Both the position numbers and the translations under genes were made by a program. From Pigoraptor vietnamica (taxonomy: Eukaryota; Opisthokonta; Filasterea), in the NCBI GenBank assembly GCA_943704525.1, contig CALSCQ010002712.1, positions 332-64,331 of the forward strand: 64,000 nt of DNA, in the 5' to 3' direction. Of the stretch, positions 22,109 to 35,800 are shown piece by piece; the first letter of the stretch is position 1, and each line of letters begins with the position of its first letter. The notes below the pieces were generated by a model that was not told the origin of the DNA, ran no database searches, and saw nothing but the letters and a program-made list of their open reading frames with translations.

Positions 22109-22455
22109 TGTGTAAGTGTTTGGTGTTCGACGTGCCTTGAACTTCTGTTTTGCACCGAAGCCGGCCGGCTCTTACCATTGGGAAGGGCTGACCCTGGCAG
22201 TAACATTGTTACCTTACAAATTTTGCGAGATTTTGCGAGAGCTCGAAAGAACTGTATTGGTATATTGGCCGAGGCCATCAAGTCAAGGTGTCAAAATAAC
22301 GAACTGAATCAGGCGATACCCGGATTTCACTTTTCGGCACACGCACTCCACAGAGAAAGACAAGCGCATGCACCTGTTGCGTGTAGCGCTGTGGTGTCTT
22401 TCCGTCCTTTTCATCCCTCGCACTTGGCCGTGAGTGCGGCCTGTGAGCCGATGAG
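22109..22455. promoter_or_regulatory. Divergent 5' interval of COQ7 and the PTB adaptor
   Basis: 347 bp, with a direct repeat TTTTGCGAGA at about 22219-22239 and an AT-richer patch around it. Bidirectional promoter inferred from geometry. Confidence 0.45.
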
Positions 22456-24945
22456 ATGTCTCTACGACGTGGGTCTTCCGGGCTCACCGAGCTTCTCAAG
22501 GGCAAGCGCTCGGACAGCATAAAGACAGGTGCGTTTCCAGTGTGCTCTGTTGTGAGTTTCGAGTCGCTACTACTACTTAATGACACGGCATATAATCGCC
22601 GATCATTTTGCGATTAGATGAGAGTGGCAAGCCGCACCTGGACTTTGAGTTGGAAGAGGGCGTCAACCTCCGGATCAAGGTAAGTTGTTAGCATGCGCTG
22701 CGAAGGCTGCGCAGCCTCCATATGCCGCCAAAATTATGGAGGAGATGTGTGCCGCATTGTTTGCGTGTGGCTGATGGACACGCGTTGAGCAAGCGGAGGC
22801 AGAGTCAGTGAGATTGACGGCGGCGGGCGGCTCACTGGCCTGAACGTCTTTGCCGATTGCCGAGACTATGTCAGTGAGTGGGCTTACGTTGGCTGCCTCG
22901 TGCAGTACCTCGGCGCATGTCCCGTGGCCAACCACTCCGACCTTCCGAGCGTGTGCCAGGCATTGGACAACATGAAGGTGAAAACACCGGACCTTCTCAG
23001 ACCCTGTCGCTTGATCGATGCCGGTTGTATGCCGCTGTTTCGGAATTGGGTCAAGCTGTAGCTCACTCTATTCGTGCGCCTCTCTGCAGTTGCGTAGCCC
23101 TGACAAGCGTAAGGTTGTGCTCAGTGTCTCCACACGCGGCCTCAAGATTATCGACGAGAAGACGAAGGTGCGCCAAAAAACGGCGCTCGCGTGTTGTTGT
23201 CGAACAGTGTCGTCACTTCCGCTTACTGTCTCGGATGGATGGAATAATATCTTGCTCACGCCGCCCTCGCTGATCCGACGATAGGCCACTCTGCAAGAGC
23301 ACGGAGTGAAACACATTACGATTGTGACGACAGAACCCGGAGACGACCGATATCTCGCCTATGTTGCACGCGACACGGACAGGCGGTCGTTTTCCGCGCA
23401 CTGCTTCGAGAGCAAGAAAGTTTCGGTGGGACATGTCGAAGCAACTTTGGCGCGGCGGACCTATTAGAGTACTATCGCGCGATGGCACTCGCCATGTGTT
23501 TACGTGTCATATGCGTTCTCGCGCAGACCGAAGTCATTGCAAACGACATTGGCCGATCTTTCCAACTTGCCGCGAAGAACGAACAGAATCCGAAGGAGCG
23601 CGTGGATGTGAAAGTGGCCACGATGCGACGCATGTCGACGGTGGGTCCCTTCACTGTCAAGCAATGCGCAACTTTGTTTCCCATCAATAACCGTCGCATA
23701 TCATCACTTCAGGCCGGGCAACTGATGCGCCTGACGCGACAAGATTTTGAGCCGCAACAGGCGTCGCTTCCCGGCATCTACCACGAGCCCGTGCGACGAA
23801 GGGACGACGACGACGTCTACGACGTTCCGAAGCCGGGCGGCGCGGTCGTGTACGAGTCGCCAGTTCATATGACGGCGCCCGAGTACGACATGCCGGCGGC
23901 GAAACCGCTCAACTACGCCACGCTATCGTTTCCTGACGGAACTCCTGCAGTACCGGGCGGGTCTATTGCGCTGCGTCGCCTGTCGAACGCGGCTGCGCAG
24001 ATGAGGAGGGGATCGAGTGCGAGTGACGAGGGCCGTCTCTCCAAGTCCAGCTCGGCAGATGCGCTCGAAGCGCAGAAGGGCGAAGCGCCCAAGTCTCCGA
24101 GGTCTCCGAGGTCCGTGTCGTCGCTCGATGGTATCGGGACAACGTTCAAGAATAGCCTCTATAATTCCGTCCCTGGCACGCCTGGCCGACTCACGCCCGA
24201 CCTACTTGGAACGAGCTACGACGCCATACCCGGCAGAGGCGGCGCCGCGGCGGGCGATGCTTCGGATGATGACGAGGTGTATGGCACTACGGATGCGCAC
24301 GCACGCGACTCTTACGACGCACTCCCGCAGAAGAAGTCCCCGGAGCCGCTGCCGAAGACTGTCAAGGTGTCGGAGACCGAACAGGGCGATTCGTACGACG
24401 CGCTCCCACCAGTGCTTCCTCTCAAAAAATCTCCAGAACCGTTGCCCAAGGCTGCCAAGGCGACGGAAGGCGACACGTACGACGCCATACCTCCCACATC
24501 GGCAGCAGCGGGCTCGTCCACGGCGCCGACTCCGTCCGCAGCACCTTCCATAACATCGCCGTCGCCGACGTCTGAAGACGTGCCCCCGCCCCTCCCTTCG
24601 CGTGCGCGTCGAGCGACGCTCTCAAACGCGGAGTTCGAGGCGCCGCCAGCGCAGGCCGTCGCCCGCCAAAAATCGGAGACGTCGGTGGTGCCAACCCTGG
24701 CAGTGCAGCCGGAGCCCGAGGCGCCACCGGTCGTTTCCCGCGCCGTAAAGCCACGGCTGTCGGTCGGCGCCTGGGACGCCCCGCGTCCGCTGTCGATTGT
24801 GCGACAGAATGCGCTCAAGGCTGAGGTCTGCTCTACATGTCGCGACCACTTCAAGTGGATTGCGTGCCCGCTGTGTTCGTCGGAGTTCCCCGGGAGCGCC
24901 GGCTTCAGTTTTTGCGGGTATTGCGGCACGAAACTTGCACAATAG
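22456..24945 (+). CDS. PTB-domain adaptor with tyrosine-motif region and C-terminal zinc ribbon
   Basis: Seven exons: 22456-22528, 22618-22679, 22906-22977, 23090-23167, 23285-23425, 23527-23640, 23713-24945; 590 residues. Residues about 30-175 form a phosphotyrosine-binding domain of the Dab/Numb kind (YLGACPVA, KVVLSVSTRGLKIID, FSAHCFES, EVIANDIGRSFQLA). The following 330 residues are Pro/Ser-rich and carry YHEP, YDVP, YESP and YDMP, then SYDAIP, SYDALP twice and TYDAIP, the last with repeated KKSPEPLPK. YxxP motifs are docking sites for CRK/NCK-type SH2 domains in Cas proteins. The end is a zinc ribbon: CSTC, CPLC, then CGYCG. I know no animal protein with this architecture. An adaptor role under tyrosine kinases is inferred. 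Intron 6 (72 nt) is in frame and stop-free, so its retention would add 24 residues. Confidence 0.85.
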
Positions 24946-25181
24946 AGCAAGCGATTGCCTGAGCACATGGCAGACTCACATGCACACGCAGACACGTATA
25001 TGTGGCAAAGGAAGGGACGCAAACATCAGTGCATTGATGGGTGACCTGACCCAAGAACGTGAGCGTGACGCAACTCCGCGACGATTCCACACCCTCGCGT
25101 GCAATCTATCGCGCGGCGATTCAAACGGAAGTGGCAGTGGTGCTGTGACAGTAGGCGACGCGCACGCGCCAAAACGCAAGC
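24946..25181. other. Tail-to-tail interval of the PTB adaptor and SZRD1
   Basis: 236 bp; no gene or motif seen. Confidence 0.5.
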
Positions 25182-26098
25182 TCATTGCTGTGAGCCGAAC
25201 CCGCGGCGTCCATCCGGGCCTTTCGGCTGTCGCACCGTGTCCACGCGCTTGCCGCTCTCTTCCGCCGGCGGTGGTGTCGGCGTGCCCGTGCCCATAATGC
25301 GCGCTCGTGCACGAGCGTACTCGGCCTGAGAAGTAGAGTGTTGAGCACACCTTTCTTACATCAGCGCGACCTCTCACAAGAGAGCACCCATCATATGCAT
25401 ATAGCTCTCAACACAAACTATGAAGTAAAAACAGAGTAACGTGCAACACAACGCGCTACTAACCTCTCTTTCGGCGAGCGTCTTCTGCGCGGTTGCTGGA
25501 GAGTTGGCGGCGGGCGTTTGCGATGGCGATTTGCCCTCGGACGGCGGGCGTTTCAAAATTCGCATCTGCAACCACAGACATCCCCGTCAACGCCGCGCGT
25601 AAAGACGACAAGGGGTGATGGACTAAGGTGATGGACGAAGGACTATCTCCAGCCCTAGACGTGCGCCATTAACTTCACTGGACCTAAGGGGAATAGAATC
25701 GGCCTCAAGGTGACGCACCTGCGGCACAATCTCAACCTTCGCACTGCCTGTTGTGTCGGGGATCACGGTCGCACCCGGCAGTTCGTTTGGCCTGCGATTG
25801 ACGCGTGGCATAAGTCTCGAGCTAAACCGCCCTCGAAAACAAAATCACTGCACATTCCTCCTTCTCGATTTGAAAGAGAACAGACGATGAATTTACAGTG
25901 CCACTCACCTGAGCGCACTTTCCTCCGGCTTCTTTTGCTTTGCATCAAACACCTGCACATCCACGCACAAGGGAACGCAGTAAACAACTGATATCTGCAC
26001 TCACAGCACTTTCCAGCACCAAACAAGTATGCACGATACACATCGCACACACGCACCCCTGCGTCTTCCGCGGCCTCCCAATCGTCAAAGTCCGACAT
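25182..26098 (-). CDS. SZRD1: SUZ RNA-binding domain protein SZRD1
   Basis: Five exons: 26098-26057, 25952-25909, 25791-25719, 25565-25464, 25325-25182; 134 residues (human 152). SZRD1 is a small, mostly disordered protein with a SUZ and a SUZ-C motif, thought to contact RNA. The acidic start (SDFDDWEAAEDA), the SUZ core (KVEIVPQ then MRILKRPPSEG), the QKTLAEREAEYARARARI helix and the SUZ-C end (VRQPKGPDGRRGFG) all match in order. The tiny first exon has only 14 codons. Its divergent partner is the ryanodine receptor gene. Confidence 0.92.
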
Positions 26099-26878
26099 TC
26101 ACAGGGTGCCCTGGCCGCAGGGGCACGCGCACCGCAACAGCAGAAGGAGAGACAAGGTCTCACGGAATGTGGCATATGCTGGAAGTTGCTTTAAAAGATG
26201 GAAATGTGAGAGAGCGCCCGCAAACACACGCGCGAACCCGAACGGTGGTGCCTGCAAAACCAGGGTTGGCAGGTAACACCTTTACCGAGGTCTCGGCCCA
26301 CACAAAGTCACGTGACACTCGGACAGGTTGCGGAAATAATTTAGACTTCCATACATTTTTCATACATAAATAAAGCGAAGTGGTTCCAGCCCACAAAAGG
26401 GCTTCCGAAGGGGCCTTATCATCAGCCACATGGAAGAGTGTGTGTGTGTGTGTGTGTGGGTGCGTACCGCAAATCCACCTGTCAAACTGCGCTCTTGACG
26501 AACACATCCTGCGACTCACGGGCTATTGAAAGACGGACAGGCGACAGTGGTTACGATCACGGCATCGGCTTTTGGGCATCTCGCACTTGCGCTTGCCGCG
26601 CGCCTGTCGATTCAGTGCCTGCGGTTGTTGCGACCACAGCAGCCCCCGAAGTGTGCATCCACGAAACCACTTGCGCGCACTGCGCCCCTGGTGGCGCTGC
26701 CAATTCAGATGCGATTCTGAGAGGTGCGTTGAAGTTTTTGGTCGTCTCGGCGCGCCCGCATGCAGCAGGCTGCCTGTCCCTGAGTGTAGTGCGGTGTGAT
26801 CTCTTTATTGAGATGATCTTGTTTGACACGCCGCTTGCCACCAGTCTTGAAGGGGCCCCGCCGAGGGCCAAATAAGAA
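26099..26878. promoter_or_regulatory. Divergent 5' interval of SZRD1 and the ryanodine receptor
   Basis: 780 bp, the longest of the head-to-head intervals apart from the duplicated one. It contains a short GT run at 26438-26458. No coding sequence supported. A 5' non-coding exon of either gene is possible. Confidence 0.45.
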
Positions 26879-29800
26879 ATGGAGCCCAAGGACGGCACAA
26901 TCGAACTGGAGGACGACGAGTCTGTCTTCCTCCGCACCGGCGACGCAATCACCCTCGAGTTTGCGCTCGGCGCGGGAACGCACGGAGATTCCGGGGCTGT
27001 CGTTGTGCGTCACGATGTGACCTCCATCGCGCCCACCGCGGAGACGAAGGGCTTTCTCTCGGCCGAGTCTTTCGGAGACGGCAGCATCAAGTACGAACGG
27101 ACGACGGAGCAGGTGAGGACATGCAAGGCAACTGTGATGTGTGGTCGCGGGCAGATCTAACTGTGCGACGCGCGTTCGGCTGCGCAGCACGCGCCTCCAC
27201 TGTTTTTCGACTGCGTGTTCGAGCTCTATGGCGTGACGTCGCTGCGGGCGCTCCAGCGGGCGTCCGAATTGGGGGGTTCCGCCCGCAAGACTATTTTGTA
27301 TGGCCATGCGGTGCAGCTCCGGCACATGAGCAGTGGCAAGCTCGTGACTTGCCTCGAGACGCCGTTTCCCTCGGAACACCTCGCCCTGCAGCTGGGGCTT
27401 GCGGATGCGTCGGAGAGTGGGTGTTTGTTGATGTTGCTCGAGCGTGCTAATGTGTTAGGCGGTGTTGGTGCGATCTCGCTTGCTCGTACAATTAGAGCTG
27501 AGTTGTTATTCTCGTAGGTGTCGGCCATTCTTCGTGGTTTAGGATACAGCCGGGCTCCAAGCAGCGTTCTGACGGAGAGAAGGTGCGAATTGGCGATGAC
27601 TTCTACCTCGTGAGCGTCAGCTCGGAGCGTCACGTGCACGCGCACGATGTTTCGACGGCGGTGCTGGCCTCCTTCAACAAGACGCTCTGGCGCGTGAACA
27701 TCTTCTTCACTCTCCGAAAGGACTTTGATGCGTACGTGAAGGGCGGCGATGTCGTACGGCTGGTTCAGAAGCACACGGACGACTACGTCGCGTCCATATC
27801 GTCTGGGCTCACTGAGGGCCTCTCTGCACTCGAGCCGTCGACTGCCATCGGGCATGCTGCTGACGACGTGGACGCCGATTTCGAGCACGTGGACGTGCTG
27901 TCCACTGCCACGGACGAGGTCGCCCCGCCCGACTGGTATCGTGACTCGGCGTCGCGGACGCCCGGTGCGCACGTGGTTTTGCAAACGCAGCGGCGCACGG
28001 AGGCGTCGTCCTTCTGGCGGATAGAACTCGTGGGAACGCGATGGGGAGGGCGCTTTCTGAGCTGGAACGAGCCCTTTAGGTTGTTCAGCATCACGACGGG
28101 GCACTACCTGTGCATCGACGAGCGCGGCGCGTTTGGGTTCACGGATCATAATGCCGGGTCGCACACGCTGTTCTGCTGCCGCATGCTTGCCGGCGGTGCT
28201 GGCGTCTCCGACCCGCACCACGCGGCTCCTGTTATCGGGAGCGGGATGGGGTCGCCCTGCATTTCATTCGGTGACGCGTACGTCTTTATTCAGCACTCGG
28301 TCCGCAACGGCATGTGGATGCACGTGCAGGAGGGGCGCGCGACCGGCGTGCGCGGCGCCGACGCCGCTGAAGGGCAAGACGCGGGCGGCTTTGGGTTCGC
28401 CGATCAGACGGAGAGGTCCTCGCCCGCGGTTCTCGGCAATCGCACGCACCACGCGTCCGGAACTGCTACATTGGACTCTGCGTGTCGTGCGCTAATGGGA
28501 AGGCGGCATGCGCACATGGACGATGCGTTTGCGGTGACGCGCGTCGTTGAGAGCGACACGAGCGACGCCGTGATTATGCGCACGTGCGCGGACCGCTTCG
28601 GTTCGTTTGCGGCGTCCATCAAGTCGAGCGAGGTGGTCGATGACGCTGCGCTGGGCAAGACGGAAGCGCTCGTCAACTCAGTGTGCGCACAGTTTGTTGC
28701 TGATGCCACGGCGTCGGCGGACCAGCTCACGAAGGTGCGAAGGCGGCAGGCTCTGTTTCGGAGGCAGGGGCTGCTTGCTCTCGTCGCGGACATACTCGAC
28801 GCTCCTCAGGCACTTCGCCTGTCGTTGAACCGACGAGAGGAAGAAGGAGACATATCGGCCACGGCTGGAGACACACCCTTCCGGCGCGCCATCCGCGCAT
28901 TTTACCGCCTGCTCGCTGCGGCCCTGCGCGGGAACGACGAAAGCTGTCTATTTTATTCGGAGTCGGGGCGCCTCGACCGGCTGTTTGAGCGCGCTGGGTA
29001 TCAGCTGGACGTGATCGAGGTGATTGGAGTTCTTGTGGAGCATCCGGGCATCGTGCAACGCATCCGCGACTACCACGTCGCGTGCCTCGTCGAACTGCTC
29101 CGTAAGCACGGGCGCAGCCACCGCGTGATCGACCTCCTCTCGGCTCTGTGCCTGTGCCGAGGGCAGGCAGTGCGTAGGAATCAGGAGCACGTGATGTCGG
29201 AGCTTATCGGGCGGCACCCGGACCTTCTCCTTCGCACGCAATTGGTCGCACACGTGGAGACCCTTCGGCCGAACGTGAGCTTTGGTTACAGGGACGGCGA
29301 AGCAAGCAGCAGCCGATGGTACTACGAGGTCACTGTGCGCTCGCGCGAGGAGAAGTCGTGGATGTTGCGTGTTGGATGGGCGACGACAGGCTTTCAGCCA
29401 CTCCCGAACGAGGGTGTCGCCGTTGGCGACGACCTGTTCTCGTTTGGTTTTGACGGCGCGCGCAAGTGGCACGCCGGTCGTTCTGAGCGGTACGGTCCCG
29501 GGCGCGATTTGCAGGACGGCGATGTCGTTGGCTGCTATCTCGACCTGAAGGAGCGCCTCGTCTTTTTTGCGGTGAACGGGGAGAGCTGCGACATCGCTTT
29601 TGGCGGATTCGACACGTCCGGCTCGTTTTACCCGGCGATCAGCGTTTCCGACGGCACGACCATTGGGTTGAACTTCGGCCAGGCGCGTCCCTTTTCGTAC
29701 CGCCAAATGGAGGCGTACAGCGGCGTGCACGAGGCGCGAAGCCGCGGGCGCGACATGGAAGTGCACCCATGCCTTTTCACAGGAAAGCCGCAGTCGGATG

Positions 29801-32800
29801 GAGGTCGGCAGGTCGAGCGGTTCGAGCTCATTGGGCCCGGCGACTACGAGGAGCACGTGTCGTTTATTCCGAAGCCCGTCGATACGTCGCTCGTGAAGCT
29901 GCCCAGCGAGATTGTGCCGCTCACCGAGCTCATCGCCGAGAACATCCACGACGTGTGGTCGCGCGACAAGATTGGCGCGGGGTGGACGTGCGGAGAGCGG
30001 CGCAACGATGCGGCGAAGGTGCACAACCTCCTCAAGAGCTACGCGCAACTGACGGACAGGGACAAGTCGTACAACCGCGACCTCGCCTTGGAGACGCTCA
30101 AGGTGCTGACACAGCTGGGCTATCGCGTGATTAGTACGGCAGCGCCGAGCGATGCGCGCCCCACGGTCGAGTTGCCCGAATCGTACCGCCTCCCGAACGG
30201 CTACAAGCCGCGCCCCATCGATACGGCACGCATCCAGCTGTCGGAGGAGCTCGAAGCGCTTGTCGGCATTATGGCGGAGAACTCGCACGACGTGTGGGCG
30301 CAGCAGCGCATCAAGGAGGGTTGGACGTTTGGGTTTTCGAAGGACGACCACAGCAAGCGCAACCCGATGCTCGTGCCATTCGACCAGCTCGATGCGCAGT
30401 CCAAGGAGAACAACTCGATGACTTGCCGCGAGATTCTCAAGACGATCGTCGGGTTTGGCTTTCTCCTCGAGCCGCCGCCTGTCATGGACGTTGGGAGGGA
30501 GAAGGGCCTTTCGCGCAAGATGGCTGGTATATGCAAGAATCTGCGCAGCTTTCGCGCGTCGCGTCGCTTTGCGCTCACGCGCCGGCGTTGGTACTACGAG
30601 GTCGACCTGCTCACGGACGGTTACATGCGCATCGGTTGGGCGACGGATGGGTTCTCTCCGCAACCCCGCCAGGGACGCGGCGTCGGTGATGACAAGTTTT
30701 CGTTTGCGTTTGACGGGTACCTAGTTCGTAAGTGGAACGGCACGTCCGAGAACTACGGCCGCACGTGGCGTGCGGGTGACACGGTTGGGTGCCTGATCGA
30801 CCTCGACGCGCGCCGCATCTCGTTTTCGCTCAACGGACAGCCGCTGCATACGGGCGACGAGCGCGCCGGGCCCGCGTACGCTTTCGAGGGGTTCGATGGG
30901 GGCCGCGCGTTCGTCCCTGCGATCTCCCTGGCGGCCAACCAGCGCGTGCGCGTCAACTTTGGTGCGGCGCCCATGCGCTACTTCCACCTGTACGGCCTGC
31001 AGGAGGGCTACGAGCCCGTGTGCAACGCGAGCGTGCACGACATTGCCATTCGGTACTCGAGCGACACGACCACCTTCCAACAACTCCAGGATTCGGACGG
31101 CATCGCTATGCGTCTTGTGCGGTCGAGCGAGACCTTCTGCGAGTTTGTGGCGCAGCAGACACGCCCATCGACGACGACGTCCGAGCCTTCTGTGCTTCGC
31201 TTGAACATGGGCATTGCGGGCGAAGAGCGCGGTCGCTACTGCTTCGAAGTCGAAATCCACCCCGGGCAGGACGAGCGCAACCTGTTTGTCGGGTGGGCGA
31301 CGTCGGCGTATCGTGCGAGCCCTGCCGAGAGCTCAATGGGCCTCGGTCGCTTTGCGTACCTCCTCGACGGCCGAGCACTCGCGGCGGCGCGCCCGAAGCG
31401 CACATACGACGACAAGCGCCGCGTTCTATGTGTGCTCGATCTTGACGAGGGATGGGTGCGGTTCGTTGTGGACGGCGAAGACCTCGGTCAGGAGGGCACG
31501 CCAGGCTTCACCGGCCAACATCGCATCGAGCGCGGGTTCCGCCTCTTCCCGCTCGTCTGCATTGCGCCGACGTGCCCAGAGCCCGTCAAGGTCCGCATTG
31601 GGCGAAACGCATCGATGAACTGCGAGTCCCTCTGCGCCACTCTGTATGGCTGCAAGAACACCCCCGGCCTCCTGCGTGGCGTCTCGCCTCGTCGCCTCGA
31701 GTTCCAGCGGCTCGTGTCCCCTGTGTGGCGACCGGTCGACCCGCCGGCGCATATTGTCACGTCGATTATTGACCGCGACCTTGTTGCCGACGCCGCCTTT
31801 GCCACGGCTGGAAAGGTTGCGGGAGATCCGTTGTCGTGCGCGCTGCACCCTTCTTCGCGGTCGCTTGTTGTGCGCATCGAGGAGACCGACGCGGTTTCGC
31901 ACCTTCCGAGCCTTTTCCGCGGGCAGCGTTTGACAGAGTACCATGTGTCCACTCTTCGACTCCTTTCGACGTTGTGCGCCGGCGGGAACATGCTCGGGCA
32001 GGACGTGCGACGGCGCTTTCTGGACGACCAGCAGCTCGTCCACTGCATCCGTCTTGAGCAACTGCCGTCGAACGTCCGCGTAGCGTACTTCGACTTTGCG
32101 CTCGCTCTCCGGGAGCCCCTCGAGAAGCTGACGGGCGAGGGCGCCGCGACCCAGTTCGTCTTCAATTCGGAGTCGGTCTCGACATTCGACGGGGACGGAG
32201 CGCTGGACCAGGTGCGGTCGGGCTCGCTCTACCGCAAGCTCAAGATGTACGTGCTCGCGTGGATGAACTATCGCCTCCACGCCGCGCCCGTCAATCCCAC
32301 TGGCGCGCGCGGACACCACTGGATCAAGGACGAGTCGGTCGCCGTCGCGATGTTGCGGCTGTGCGCGGACATGATTGCGCGCGGCGAGTTCTCGGACGCC
32401 GATATTGCGTGGCTGATGCACGCCATCGAGCCGAGCACGTTCTACGCCGCGCCTTGGGCGCCTGTCCCCGCGTCGTCGTTCATGGGCCTCATCAACCCCA
32501 ACGTCAACGAGCCGATGCAACTCGAACTCTGCTCCGTGTTCCACGCCCTTTGCGACCGCCTTCTCGTGATGCGCACGCGCGATGTCGTGCGGATGGCCGA
32601 CTCACTCGTGCTCGGGTGTACCGCGGCTCAGGTGGCCGCCGAGCGTACGGGAAGGGGCCGCAGGTCGACGGTTGCGGAGCGCATTCGTATGTCCGTGGCG
32701 TTGAACGATCAGGTCGAGAAGATGTTGGCGGACCCAAAGAGTCCCAGCGTGAACAGGATGCACATGCGCGTGCTTGCCGCGTGCCGCGGCCTGGGCGAAG

Positions 32801-35800
32801 CTTTCAGCCGCGCGGGGACGAGCCAACGCACGTCGATCGACTGGGAGACGGAAGGGTGGCTCGCGAAGCATGCTGCGGTGCTGCACTCGTTCGTTCGCGA
32901 CACTGTCCTCGGCTGGACCGAGCGGCAGATTTCGACACCCGCCCTCGTGCAATCGTCTGCTGGCCTCCTCTACCGGCAGTACGCCATCGTGGAAGAGCTG
33001 CAAGGAGCCCTTGAGTCGACGCGGTTCGTGAGGACCGTCGAGGGTGGCTCGTACATGACGCACGTGGTCGCCGCCCTGCGTGAGGTCGTGCGCGTGCGGA
33101 TGGACTCGAAGACGATGGATTCGACGCGCGCGCTTATCGAACACCTTTACCAGCAGTGCTCGCTGCCCATGACGTCCGCACGTGCGTGCGCCGAGGTGCA
33201 GGACCTCCTTCGCGGCATCAGCGCGTACGAAGTCGTCATTCGCCTTATGGAGAACATTGTCTCGCCTGAGGTCCACGCCTACGAGGCTGCGGCGAGCCTA
33301 CCGGGACTCGAGCGTGACGTCCTCCGCAAGCTGCAAGCAACCCAGGCTCCCGGCGCGCACGCGTTGATCACCCAGGGTGCTGGGCGTCGCGGCAGCGTGC
33401 GCACCGTCCCCGTCATCAGCGAATATTCCGCTTGGCACGAGGTGCTTCGCGAGATGCAACAGGCGTCGCACTTTGCCAACGTCGAGGCGCATGAGGATGC
33501 GACTGGACACCTCGCCGTTCCGACGGCGGCGGACATGAGCGCCATCCATGCGTTTGCGGCTGCGGCCGCCGCGGCGAGTGCCGCTATGCAGGAGCTTGGT
33601 GACCTTCCCGTGGGTGAGACGCGTGATGCCGGCGAGCCCACGCCGACTGGCCGCGGACGCGCGCTTCTGTCTCGCATCTATGCGCGTCTGGGGTTGTCCA
33701 CGGTCGAGCAGCGCGCCGAGTTCCTCGAGTCCACTCTTCGGGAGTGGACGACGCCGCGGTGCGCTTCTGTTATGGACGGGCCTTGGCTGCGCCCCGGCAT
33801 GTCCCTCCCCGAGGCCGTCACGTGCTCGCGCGAGCTCTTTGCGACGTGCTGCCGATTCCTCGTGTACTTCTGCCGCAACAACAGGGCCAACCAGCGCACG
33901 GTGTTTCGGCACGTCGACTTCCTTCTCGGCCTGCTTGGGCGCTGCCTTCCCGTTGCGGAGACCATCGCCGAAGTTCTCCGAGGAAACGACGATCTCTACA
34001 ACCTCATGGGCGATCGCCGCATAGAGTACGTGGTCGGCCACCTCGCACGCAACGTGCGTGCCGGGCTCTATGGTGACCATCATCTGTCCATCCTCGGCCT
34101 GATCGTGCGCGGCGGCGACGCGCACACGGACACGAACGGCCAGTCGCCGTTTGACTTTGACAAGCCGAAGAGTCGCGGGCAGACGACGACGACGTCCGGA
34201 ATTACAAACGCCGCGCTTGTGCTGAAGCTGCTCGTGAAGCGCCCCGAATGCCTCGTGCTCTCGACGAACAGCGAAAATCGGCAGCTTGTGGCCGCGACGC
34301 TCGGGTACGAGTCGCACTTCGGCTCCGGCGTGCTCCCGGGCGACATTGGCTACCACGTCGACTTGATCGAGTTGTTGGCCATGTGCGCGCCGGGAGGGTT
34401 CGAGTCACGCACGACGGCGGTGGCCTCGCAGGGCATCCTTCGCAGTCTCGTCTCCCTCGAAGACCTCTCGGCCGTTCTGTGCTCTCCTCTCACGCCGACG
34501 TTCGTGAAGCCGCCGTTCTTCCGATACCTCAACGACGTGTACGGCGTGACGAACCGCGCGCTCTTCCTGAGGCTCATCGAGCAATGCGTTATGCGGGACC
34601 TACGACACATTGTGTACGCTACGGACGCGCCGCAGCGAGAGAGGTCCGCTCAGTACGTCTACATGGACCTCCTGCCTTTCCTCGCGGCCAAGTGCGACAA
34701 CTTCCGCGAGAAGGACGCCGGCTCTGCGATGGTCTATCCGCTGATGAGCGCTGTGTACCAGCTCGGTCGCAACGCGCGCGGGGCGCAACTCACCGAGGTC
34801 ACGTCATGCGTGGTCGCACACATGAAGCAGCTCTCGCCGCACATTTTCCTTCGGCTGCTCCGCCGCTGCGCGCAGGACCTCCTCCGCATCGTCCCGCACA
34901 CGTCCGTGATCCTCAAGATGCTCTTTAACTTTTTCGAGCGCCACGTGGCGTACTTCGGCTTTGTCGGTGACCGTGCGTTCGGCATGGCGTCGAACGAGGA
35001 GCGGCAGGTCGCGGAGATCCTCTTTGAGCGACTCTACGTGCTTGTGTCCCGTGACCGCGAGGACCTCGAGGCGCAAGGCCTTCTCATCGACGCTCTTCGT
35101 GCGCTGTGCGCCATCGGCAGCCACCTCTCGCCCGACACGCTCACTTCGTCTGTCGACCGCAACTGGCTGCGGGACGACGACGCGGCGTTCGAGGGTGCGC
35201 ACGCGATCGCGTACCGCCCGTCGCCGCTCTTCACCGACCACATTCGCGTCCCTCCCGATCTCGCGCCTCTCATCGAGCGCATGGCAGAACACATGCACGA
35301 GACTTGGGCGTCGGAGCGGTACCTCCGGGCGCAGCGCAGCTACCTCGCCCAGCAGCAGCAGCTCCATCCCCCCGTGCCTCCGCAGCCGCACAGCACACCG
35401 CAACCGCCCTCGATGCAGCAACCCCCGACGGGCCACGAGCGCGGCCGTCCCTCCCTTCCAAGCCTCTTCGTGCCCTCCATGGGCGCGCCTGCGCCGCGCA
35501 CCCGCAGCCCGTCCCCGGTCCGGGGGCCGTCGCTGTTTGTCACGCAGTCATCGCAGCAGGCGACGCAGTCGCCGCCACCGATTTCATCGATAGCATCGCC
35601 AATGCTTTCGGGCCTTCCAAGCCTTGCGGTCATTGTCCCCGCACTGCAGGCGCACGCCCTCCCCCCTCCGCGCGTCACCGGCACGCGCCGCCGCGACTAC
35701 GTGCCGTGGAACGAGTGCACGCCCGCATACCGCGAGCGGCTTCTTGGGGAAGCGCGCGAGGCCGTTCGCGCCTTGCTTGCGCTCGGGTGCACGTTTGAGC

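Noticed and set aside
28948-30663. 571-codon open frame on the minus strand inside RyR exon 3, and others such as 31426-32544 and 33298-34356
   Set aside because: They are antisense shadows of a GC-rich coding exon whose third codon positions avoid A and T. The sense frame has clear RyR domains and the antisense text has none.
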